This document shows positions 1-9,053 of a DNA stretch of 64,000 nt, piece by piece; positions within the stretch are counted from its first letter, which is position 1; each line of letters begins with the position of its first letter. The notes beneath the pieces are model-generated. The model was given only the letters and a program-made list of their open reading frames with translations, did no database searches and had not been told where the DNA came from. Location of the stretch: contig CAMZMU010000059.1 in the NCBI GenBank assembly GCA_947311845.1, positions 54,273,461 to 54,337,460 on the forward strand, written 5' to 3'. Position numbers and translations under genes: made by a program. This DNA is from Poa pratensis (lineage: Eukaryota; Streptophyta; Magnoliopsida; Poales; Poaceae).

Positions 1-1126
1 GTGACTTTGAGGCACCAAACCCGGCAGGGCCTACTCTTGGAAAAACATGTGCAATGAGCATGTCTAAAAAGAGCCAAAATTAAACCATCATGATCTTAGC
101 TCTAATCTCCGCAATGATGGGGGTTAGGAGTGATGGATCAGCTCCTCCTTCCAAGATGCACTAGTTGCAGTAAGAAAATCACTAATCGTATGGTATGGAT
201 GCATGATCAGGACTAAAGCAAAGGGTATTTCACTGGTAGCTCCCCTTTCTAACCTTCTAGAGAAAGTTGCCTTTGGCTGTCTTGTACTGGTAATACAGGT
301 AGTAGATCATGGTCCTAAGCTACAATGCTAGTGAAAGATCTGCAGTACCGACGTGTTGAGACCAGGGTGATCACCTCTTGTAAAGTAAAAGGCAGCTCGA
401 ACCAACCAACTGCAAAGCTTGTCTCTCTCTCTGAAATACTACCGAATCATTGAGCTGTAGTGTGTGGCATATATGGCCCGCACGCAAAACATTCACATGA
501 TTCGGTTCATTTCGTATAAAACACAAGATTTTATTTTCCAGTGCTCCAAATGGGGACTTGGTTACACATGATGCTCTCTCGCTCATCCATAATTGAGATG
601 GAAAACACGAACATCACCATTTCCGTGGAGGCGACGACAAGGCACATGAACCGGAAGGAATTTTTGGAGAATTATGGTGATAAGATCGGGTATTTAGAAA
701 GGTGCTTTAATTGAGGGCAAGTGGGGTTCAGTAAAGCGGAGCAAATAAGAGAGGGTGGAGAATTAGTGAGGCATCAGATTCGATTCGGTGCCTGGGAAGG
801 CACATATCCGTTTCTTAACACGGTTTCCTTCGTGGTTGAATTTTGGGTGGGTAGGCAGGCAGATAATTCGATTTGAGTTGCAAAGTGTATGTTACTGGGG
901 CACCACGAACGTACGCAGCCTGCACCTGCAGCTAGAGGGAATCGGCTGCCGCTGTGCTTAAAGGTATGGAATATTTATAATCTGGAATTCTCTGTATGGT
1001 TTTTATTCCATTTGCAACTCCTTGCACGGACAGAATTCTCAGTAAAGAAAGCAGGTAGGTTTTCAGTAAAGAATGACCGTACGTTAATATAGAAAAATAG
1101 GTTTAGTTTAATTTACGGACATAAAA
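1..1126. other. Unit linker without a recognised gene
   Basis: No convincing gene. On the minus strand 83-160 reads 26 codons without a stop, ends at TAA (80-82), and is preceded on that strand by an AG acceptor-like CTAG, so it could be an exon remnant of an unidentified gene. The copies are 12317-12394 and 24558-24635. A second exon-like minus-strand stretch ends in TAA at 12137-12139. I do not recognise a family for either. Confidence 0.3.
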
Positions 1127-1199
1127 GCGCCTGTAGCTCAGTGGATAGAGCGTCCGTTTCCTAAGCGGAAGGCCGTAGGTTAGACCCCTACCTGGCGCG
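1127..1199 (+). tRNA. tRNA-Arg (anticodon CCT), probably weakened
   Basis: A 73-base cloverleaf: acceptor GCGCCTG pairs with CTGGCGC (one T-T mismatch), then discriminator G. The D-arm is TAGCTCAGTGGATAGAGC, the anticodon loop TTCCTAA reads CCT, and there is no intron. It matches the nuclear plant tRNA-Arg(CCT) pattern. The T-loop reads TTAGACC where the universal form is TTCGACC, so C56 and the B-box core are changed; transcription and folding may be poor. All three unit copies share this change, so it predates the amplification. Confidence 0.8.
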
Positions 1200-1451
1200 C
1201 GTCCTCATTGTTTTTTCCTTCAGACTTTTTGAAACTAACCATTTTTTTTCACTCTTAACGCAGTAGGAGATCGATCGTACTCCGTACTATAAAAGGTTCT
1301 TTTTTTAGACCACTCGAAGGTTCTTATTCCCATTAAAAATGTCGAGCAAAACTTGCACCACCTTTAGGCAAAGTTGAGTTCTGCTAGTCGTTCATCAAAC
1401 GCACACGGAAACCACGTAGTAGGCCTAAGAATCTGAAACTCGATTGGAGGA

Positions 1452-2090
1452 TTGTAGTTGGAGACGACGACCCATGGCTAGCTACTCTACAGTCTACACT
1501 TACGTCTCGCCTCGTGACTTGCACCACAATCAGAATAATCAATCATCGCCGCCAGCTTCTTTAGAAATTCAGCCACCTCATACCATATACTCGAACACCA
1601 GCAGTGGAGTGCCGAGCAGGAGCTTCTGCACCACCCAGCACAGGTCAAGTCCACGAAGAAACCGTGCCTTGACGAAAGATCTCTAGCCAGTCACCATGGA
1701 TCATATACATACACAGTTTAATTATGCTTATCTATCATGCGCAGGAAAGTTAATAAGTTTACCCGGGTGGCTGGCTGCGATGAACGGCGAAGCGGCGCCA
1801 CCATGTCCACCAAATCGATCCCCTCTTCTTTTTGTTAACATACGTAGAGCATGTTAAACAATGTAGAGTAGTGGGCGTGTGTGTGGCGCCACAAGGGATT
1901 AATTAACTATTGCTTTGCATCCGATCATAATAATTAACTCGCATTATCGATCGCAACCCGGCAGCCTCACATGCACATGGGTGAGCGGTAGACGAAGACG
2001 ACCGGCGCATAATTAACAGTCTCCCTAAGCTTAGCCTTTGCTTTTGTTAGCCTTTAGGCAAAAAATATTCGATCGATCCGTCCGTCCGTG
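1452..2090 (+). repeat. Intra-unit repeat, copy A of gene-tail segment
   Basis: From TTGTAGTTGGAGACGACGAC onward this is closely similar to 9832-10455, which supplies the new 3' end of the chimeric gene. Here the reading frame is short and shifted (80 codons in unit a, a different end in units b and c), so it is probably not coding. Corresponding segments lie at 13687-14329 and 25929-26572. Confidence 0.85.
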
Positions 2091-2518
2091 TGCTTTTTGT
2101 TGCTGCGCAGAAAGAAAGGAAATGAAAGAAAAGAGAAGCGTCGAAGAAAACCATGGATAAAATTCTTTGTCGTGTGCAGGGGTGCTAATGAGGTGCATGT
2201 GCGATCGATCTATCAGGTGACTGTTTGCTCATCAGTGTTTTCCTATCGATCGGCCTACGTGGCGATGGGTAGATGCATGGGATCTTACTCCAGAATGTCG
2301 ATCGATTAGCTTAGTGGCAGCCTACCAGAGCTAATGAGGGGCATGTGCGTAAGTGTTCCATCAGGTGATTGTTTGTTGAGTGTGTTCTTATCGTACGTGG
2401 TGACGGGTAGATGGGATGTTACCCCAGTTAGTTTAGTGGAATTGTCCGCATGGTTTCAATTCCATTTGCAGAGTACACAAATGATATGTAAGATCATTTT
2501 TAAATTACAGTCGTAGAA
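2091..2518 (+). repeat. Reiterated cells beside the tRNA pseudogene
   Basis: A cell marked by TCAGGTGATTGTTTG-like text recurs at about 2213, 2361 and 4162, each followed by a rapid sequence about a city-like pattern of TATCG, ACGTGG, GATGGG and TTACCCCA. The similarity shows old local duplication around the tRNA genes. No coding evidence. Confidence 0.5.
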
Positions 2519-2591
2519 GCGCCTGTAGCTAGCTCAGTGGATAGAGCGTCCGTTTCCTAAGCGGAAGGCCTTATGTGCGACCCCTGGCGCG
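2519..2591 (+). pseudogene. tRNA-Arg pseudogene
   Basis: Begins GCGCCTGTAGCT and keeps the anticodon arm GTTTCCTAAGC, but has a four-base AGCT duplication in the D-arm and a damaged, shortened T-arm. Its upstream sequence (GGAATT, ATGGTTT, ATTCCATTTGCA) also resembles that of the tRNA at 1127, so tRNA and flank were duplicated together. Confidence 0.85.
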
Positions 2592-3556
2592 TCTCCTCTG
2601 TCCTTTTACCATTTTTGTTTCACCCGTTGAACGCATGTCGGACATTCCTACCTCATAAATATTTATTTATTTTGTTCCACCCGGTGTGAGGTGATTATTG
2701 ATGTTCAAAAATGTCAGGAGCACGACGAGGAATGGAATAAATGGACAAGAAAGGCTGGATATGATTGTCGATGATGCCCTCCTAATTTTACATATTTTCA
2801 GGTGCAACGTCGGCCTAGCACGTCGGTCTTATCTAACAAAACATTTAAAATTATAAAATGAGGATGAAAACCATGTTCAAATTTTTGTGGGGTTGTAGGC
2901 ATGTCGGAGATTCGTATCTCATAAATTTTTATTCATATAAAAATGTTGAGAAAAACTTGCAATGACTTTAGAGCATTTTCAACCGGATTTGGCTAATTTA
3001 AATTCAGGTGTCGGCCACACCCTCCCCTATGTAATAGCGCGGGGTGGCATTGGCCCTAAATCTGGCGTTGAAGAGTCTCAAAAGGCTCCTCCAGCCGATA
3101 TTTCTTATCGGATTAGATCCCCTAATAGCCTAGCCAGACTCACCGGGTAGGGAATCCCATCCTCAGCGAAGCCAGTAAGCAAGCCCAAGTCCATGCAAGA
3201 AGGCCCGCTGGATACAGTGGCTATCACGGCTCGGTAGCGCCTCCTTGGTAGAGGTTTCTCCGGCGATGATGAAGAACGTGAATGCTTGGTACTTGCGGCG
3301 ACGACGGTATGCAGCAGTACAACTGCATGTGTCCTTGTTACATGTTACTTGCATATGTATCAACTCTCTACCTTTACTGTTATAAATACAAGCAATGTAT
3401 GCCTAGAGGTGTACATAAAATGCAACATACCACATAGATATATAGCATACAAATTACATCAATAGTTCCATACTACAATCTGCGGTTTATGAAAACTACA
3501 CTATCCTACTTGTGCTCCTCATCGGAGATCACAATAATGTCTGCATCGTTGGCGGC

Positions 3557-3589
<33 letters not shown>

Positions 3590-4231
3590 GGGACGGGGGC
3601 ATCTCCTTCTCATCGCCGTCACATGATATGTCTGAGTCATGTCCGATGGAACGAGGATGAAGCAGCGGGTGGGTGGGGACTAAATGTCGGTGACATGTGA
3701 GAGGGTCGTACCTCCGCCTTGTTGGCCGGTGGCAGTGCCGCATGGGAGACAAGAAGGTTGATGAGCGAGCCATTTAAACCGACTTTCCGAGGCTACATGG
3801 CGGAACCCGCGTGCGTTAGAACCGGCTCCGAAAGTTGGGCGGATAAGAGGATATCAGACACATTTTCAGACGATTTAGATCGATCTGAGTCACCATTGGG
3901 GCCGAATTTTATGTCCGGACCCCAGTTGGACCGACCGATAGTCTATCGGCAGCTTGGGTGGAGACGCTCTTAGTTTTTGGTTTACCCTTTAGGAAAAAAT
4001 GTTTCCGTGTTTTTTGTTGTTGCACCGATGGAAAGGAAAATAGAGGAGATGGTTCTTTTACCCGTGCATGGTGGTGATGGCCAACTAGGGGCATTTTTTT
4101 TAGATAAAGAGTATATATTTTTTAGGGGCATGTGTGCGTGATATGGGAGATGGATGGATCGATCAGGTGATTGTTTGATCATCAGTGTGCAGGTTCTTAT
4201 CGACCTATGTAACGTGCGTGGTGATGGGATT
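2592..4231. other. Non-coding stretch of the unit
   Basis: Only short open frames in several phases. It includes a pure G run and a further reiterated cell at about 3970-4240. A motif with AAAAATGT.GAG.AAAACTTGCA occurs here (2938-2965) and beyond the tRNA at 1335-1355. No recognised gene. Equivalents are at about 14835-16473 and 27078-28716. Confidence 0.5.
3559..3588 (+). repeat. Homopolymer G run
   Basis: 30 G here, 25 G at 15806-15830 and 25 G at 28049-28073. The length difference may be real or a sequencing/assembly effect. Confidence 0.9.
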
Positions 4232-4245
4232 TTACCCCAATTTAG

Positions 4246-5092
4246 GCTTTTTTTGAAACGGAGGCAAAAGATTTGCCTCGATCTATTAATTAAGAAGGAG
4301 AGAATTGCCCAGTTAATTTACGGGTAACCGGGCAAAAACCGATACAAACAGCTCATAGTGAACTACTCACAAATAAAGAAAACCCCACAAACGCATCGGC
4401 AGCTCGGCAAGCTCTCACAACCCCCGACACTTGAACAACACAATGGAACTCTTGAGGAGAACACCTCAACTAAAGGAAATGGGCAACACCAAAGCCACAA
4501 AAAGATCTGAACTGAGAAAACGAGCAGAGCCGAAGATCATCCATCAAGCAGCCGCAGGCGCCTTTCCTACGGTGCCACCCTTCTTGCCTTTGCATCTGAG
4601 TGTCTTCTCCTTCGAGATGCCGGACCGAGAGCAGTCACTCGCCTTCTTGTTTTTCCCCTTGATTGTTGACCCCGTTAGGAGGCAAGCAATTGCCCTTCCA
4701 CATCCAGGAATGGCAACCTCCACACTGCTCAACAAGCTGCAAAGCTCTTTTGCAAAGAGAACATCAGCATTATGTGTCGGTGGGGGTGGAATGGGCATGA
4801 AATCTGCCTCCGATTGCTTAGGCGAGCTCATGGGCGCTGACGAATCCACGTTCATATGCTCCACTGACAAAGGCAAATCAGAGCTCACACAACCTCATGA
4901 AGCTCAGGCATGGTGTGCAACATCGGAGCCGCGACCACGGCGTTGGCCTCGCCCTCATCGGTAGACGAAACAGACGGACAACGCCGACGAACTGTCCCCA
5001 ACACGAGGGTGAAACAACTGTAGTGGTCATCTCCCGTGTCCTCCGCGGAGCCAACACCAACCTCAGCAAGAGGACATGGCATAGGACTAGCC
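4246..5092 (-). mobile_element. Minus-strand non-LTR retroposon, 14-bp TSD
   Basis: Flanked by the perfect direct repeat TTACCCCAATTTAG at 4232-4245 and 5093-5106. The T tract just inside the left end is the poly(A) tail of an insert in minus orientation. The adjacent GAAACGGAGGCAAAAG and GCCTCGATCTATTAATTAAG are the kind of 3'-terminal sequence found in grass LINE-like retroposons. A minus-strand frame of 114 codons (4544-4888) ends near the tail, but no reverse transcriptase is present. It is probably 5'-truncated or non-autonomous. Confidence 0.85.
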
Positions 5093-5106
5093 TTACCCCA
5101 ATTTAG

Positions 5107-5940
5107 TTTGGTGTGGCAGTCATGTGTACGTACTGGCATTTGCCAAGTCTTTCATGCATTGTAACTGTCGATCTCGCCTACACGTTGGCACTCTAGCTAC
5201 GTACTACGTGGTGATGGATGCACCGGTTTGGGTTGGTGTCACTCATCGGTTACATGCATGGTGTTCTATGACTTCCATTTGTCAAGATACAGATGTAGAG
5301 ACAACACAAGATGCCAATGCCAGCTGAGCACAGGGAGCAGCGACGCGCACACGAGCGCGCACCACAGGCATTGTTGTGGAATCCGGCTAGCCGGTCGGTC
5401 GGGGCGCCTGAAAACCCGTGGGCGTGCAGGTCTGGCCACGGCAGGTTTTGGCAGGGTTGAGTCGCCAACGACCACGAGCCCACGTGCGACAGACATCGAT
5501 CTGTGCCGAGCCACACGCACGAGCCTCCTCCCCTCGTGCTGCAAACCCGTAGCGACGCGTCGCAGCAACCATGCATCAAAATGGCAACGTATGTATGGTG
5601 TTCACAGCGGCAGAGCAGGGCACAAGCGCCGTGCGTGTTGACGCTTCCTTCAGGCCCTCCGACACCTCATCCGTCCGAGTCCGACACAAGGACATGTTGT
5701 TCATGGCAACACTTTTTTTTTAAATAAAAAAACCAACTTGCATTTAGCCGTCGTAGTTGGCCATTGTTCAGTCGACAAGTGTCTTTGTTCCAAAGATCAA
5801 TTAGCATGAGACCTCGCCAGTGTCAGATGGTGGAAAAAGGGCACGTACGGGAGAAAATGGTGTGCCTCCACGCGACAATCACTTCTTTTTTTCAAATCCA
5901 CCATCACTCGCTCGGGTCGTTTTTCCCGGGGGCAACAAGC
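5107..5940. other. Non-coding stretch of the unit
   Basis: Overlapping open frames on both strands but none with a recognisable domain. Begins with another TTTGGTGTGGCAG/CATGTGTACGTACTGG cell. Equivalents are at 17348-18181 and 29589-30422. Confidence 0.4.
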
Positions 5941-5954
5941 TACCAAGCTAGTCG

Positions 5955-6171
5955 AGAATTTGCCTGTGGCAAGATGGTTAGGAGGGTGGTTGTATCCCCA
6001 GCCCGTTGACAGCGAGGCGCATGTGGTGACTTCGTCAATCTCAAGACCCGACCGTCGGCTCAGTCTTTTGGAGGTGCTCATAGGGGTAGGGTGTGCATGC
6101 GTGCGTTTATAGACCTGAATGTGTACACGTGTATGTGAGCGTCTGTGTTGTACTGTGTTTCGTAAAAAAAA
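5955..6171 (+). mobile_element. tRNA-derived SINE, internally deleted, 14-bp TSD
   Basis: Flanked by TACCAAGCTAGTCG at 5941-5954 and 6172-6185. The head (GATGGTTAGGAGGGTGGTTG) is box-A-like, the tail has GGAGGTGCTCATAGGGGTAG and GTGAGCGTCTGTG, and the 3' end is A-rich. From memory of this grass SINE type, the part with box B and the central body is missing, joined at about GCCCGTTGACAGCGAGG. The deletion is shared by all three copies. Confidence 0.85.
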
Positions 6172-6185
6172 TACCAAGCTAGTCG

Positions 6186-6732
6186 TGCAGACCGAGGCCA
6201 TTCGGAGAGAGCCCGTACAGTGACGTGCATCCAAATGGATGATCCGTCCCAAACAGTTTCCGAACTCAACTCATCGAGCCATCGAGGTACGCATCGGTGG
6301 CCCCGCCACACGAATCTCCAGCCCCGGGCCGACCCGATCGAGCCACGCCAACGCTACTAGCTCTCGGGCCGAGCAGCAAACCCGCCGCCTCGTGATCCCC
6401 CAGCCCCTACTCCGCTTGCATGTCTGCCGTTAAATTATGATATCTGCTTCCAAATTTCAAAACCAAGGTACGTAGGTTCTCACACTGCTACAGGAGCTAA
6501 ATGTGTGAGCAAGGCATCGTGAGCTCGATCGACTGGCCGTGTTTACAAAATCTTACTATTTGGCGTCATCAAAACAACAAGGTTATTTTTTCATTAGCAG
6601 TATACATCGTTTTATATGCATGTCTTGCACCCATGTTAAAGCACCTACTAAGTATTCTTATTCAAGAAAGCCTCCCCGCAAAGTAGGTTGAATGACTAAA
6701 ATAAAAGTCTTCGATTTATATACAATTTTATG
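6186..6732. other. Unit stretch without recognised content
   Basis: GC-rich to 6430, then AT-rich. Only short frames; nothing recognised. Equivalents are at 18427-18973 and 30668-31214. Confidence 0.4.
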
Positions 6733-6734
6733 TA

Positions 6735-6857
6735 CTCCCTCCGTCCCAAAATAACTGTCTTAGATTTGTCAAAAAGTAGATGTATCTAGACATGAAACAA
6801 GTATAGATATATTCATTTTTGTACAACTTTGAGACACTTATTTTAGTACGGAGGGAG
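6735..6857. mobile_element. Stowaway MITE
   Basis: 123 bp with ends CTCCCTCCGT and ACGGAGGGAG, flanked by TA. Such ends and TA duplication define the Tc1/mariner-related Stowaway class. Lies about 1.1 kb upstream of the TATA box of the chimeric gene. Confidence 0.95.
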
Positions 6858-6917
6858 TATATGTGTGCCACACTACCACCTGCAGCGAAAAGAACACTTA
6901 AACGGTACACCTGATAC

Positions 6918-7892
6918 ACACTTTGTCGTAACATTTTCCAATTTCGAATCCTTTTGACTTTCGCTACTTCTACCGGTACAAAACTGCTTGGGTGGCTCTA
7001 ATATTCTGTTTGAGTACCGATACCACCAAATCACTGTCATCCAACAGTAACACCTCGCTCCACTTTTTTGTTAATTGATATTTAAGCCCCGATATGCATT
7101 CTCATAACCAACACCGGTTCTCCTGGCAACCACAAAGATCACTATGTCCCCCGTACAACAATTTCCTATAAAAACCTTGTTTTACACTATTTTTTGACTC
7201 GTATAGTACGACTACATGTCAAGCCATATAATTCTCGCACTAATTTTACAATTCACTTGGACTCAAGTGGTTTGACTTTGACCATGGTTTTTACTAATCT
7301 TGTGTTTTTTCTATTTATTTATGTGAACCAAACAATCATGTTCACAAAAATTCCATGTTTTTCTATCCTCTATTCTGTATATGCATTTATATCATTTTCC
7401 TGAGGTTTTTTCTATTCTTTATATTTTTAGAATCCTGCGAACCAAACAGGACCTAAGCCTGGTTCTATTACCATGCTCTTGGAATCACCAAGGGTACTTT
7501 GAGAAACTAGAATATTTACGTATCACATTTTAGTTCTACTGAATAAAACCTAAAAGTTATCCACAAACCGGAGAAATCTGTCGAAAGTTTACTCGCGGTC
7601 GGTTGTACATGTGGAACAATTTTATGTATGTACCACTTGCTGCGAATAAGAAAAATAATTATTTCCGTGATGTACACTTTGGCATAACGTTTCCAATTTC
7701 GAATCCTTTTGACTTGGATTACTACTACTACGAATATAGAACTAGTTGGGTGGTTCTAATATTCTGTTTGAGTACTGATGCCCCAACAATTGATCATTGT
7801 CATTCAACAGTAAGACCTCGTTCTATTTCTGTTGATTAATCACGAAGTCTTTGATGTACATTTCCATAACCAACACCAGTCCTCCTAGCAAC
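6918..7892 (+). promoter_or_regulatory. Upstream region with a duplicated promoter block
   Basis: Two diverged copies of a block of about 215 bp lie at 6918-7130 and 7673-7892. Shared text includes TTCGAATCCTTTTGACTT, TAATATTCTGTTTGAGTA and CCATAACCAACACC-like ends. The single-copy paralogue has related blocks at 35632-35830 and 36025-36202, so the duplication predates the array. Unit copies are at 19159-20133 and about 31399-32373. Regulatory function is inference. Confidence 0.6.
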
Positions 7893-7995
7893 TAGAAAAA
7901 CACCATGCCCATACACCAAATTTCCAACAAAATATCCATATCTATCAAACCCAAAAGGTTCTGTTCAGAAAAGAAAAGGCCACCAGAAAATCGGC

Positions 7996-8003
7996 TATAT
8001 AAA
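7996..8003 (+). promoter_or_regulatory. TATA box of the chimeric gene, unit a
   Basis: TATATAAA in CGGCTATATAAAGCCCCC, identical in context to the paralogue's TATA box. The start codon lies 1058 bp downstream instead of 146 bp because of the hAT insertion. Confidence 0.8.
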
Positions 8004-8116
8004 GCCCCCATCCGCCTCGCCTCTGCCAAGTGCTACCTCTCCCACTCTCCCACGCTCTCCGCTCCGAAAACACGAAGCAGAGCCAAACTCCAAGAACCAC
8101 CACCTCCACGTGCACC

Positions 8117-9043
8117 CAGGGGCGGATCCAGGATTTGATCATAGGGGGGGCCGAAAGAGACAACGATCACATTCAATACCTCGCTCTATATGTATATCAA
8201 GTCTCCAATTAAATCGATATAAATTAAGATGCATTGCATAATTTATCTGGACATTCATGCTCATGTCTAAAAATTGTTAGAGTGGCCCGCTAATTACGTA
8301 CAAGATTGTACACGAGTTAATAATGTCATCATGGATGATCTAAGTTAAATTCTGATTCTAGCCCACAAAGGTTTCAAGCTTGCAATGACTTGGAGAAGGC
8401 AATATATTCTGTTCATTTTCTTCAAACTTTTACCTACAATAGTATAGCACTATAGCTAACTGAATGAAAAGACAAATTGGATCTATATCTGGTATAAATC
8501 TCTGTTCTAAGAAAAGTATGACTATTACTAAGTCTAATGTGCATCTTAGGCGTTCTAAAAAATAATGCGTGAGACATTACCTCGTCAGAAGAGATTAGAA
8601 TTAGTATGAATACATACCTTGAGAAATAATGAGGCGTTCTAGTGCTGATTTCTCTGGATCATTGTACCTACCGAGCAGCAACCTCTCAACTGTGATTAAA
8701 GGCGGCTATCATGGCATCCTTGCGTGCGAATTTTGGACGCGGTGGAGGTGGGACGACACAATAAAATCGTCATTCACATGGCAGTGGCTGACGCGGCGGT
8801 GGCGGTGATCAGGTAACTCAACGAGGGCTTCCGCGCAGATAGAGCCATCTAGGCCATCTAATTCATTCGCTTGATGGGCCTGGGCCATACAGCAGCGATA
8901 CTTCTTGGTTTACTGGCCGCAAATAACTACGCTTAGCATAAATCGTGCCGTAATTAGTATTGGCCCCTGCTGTAGGTCGCTGGGGGTGGCCGATCGTTGG
9001 GGGTGGCCTGGCCCCCGCTCGTCCCCCCCTGGATCCGCCGCTG
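8117..9043. mobile_element. hAT-like non-autonomous element in the gene's 5' leader
   Basis: 927 bp, flanked by the perfect 8-bp duplication CGTGCACC at 8109-8116 and 9044-9051. The ends are CAGGGGCGGATCCAGG and CCTGGATCCGCCGCTG, imperfect inverted repeats (15 of 16 matching). An 8-bp duplication and CAG-type ends are hAT hallmarks. No transposase frame. The element lies between TATA box and start codon and ends 10 bp before ATG 9054. It brings upstream ATGs, including one in frame at 8997 that would add 19 residues. Confidence 0.93.
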
Positions 9044-9053
9044 CGTGCACCGC

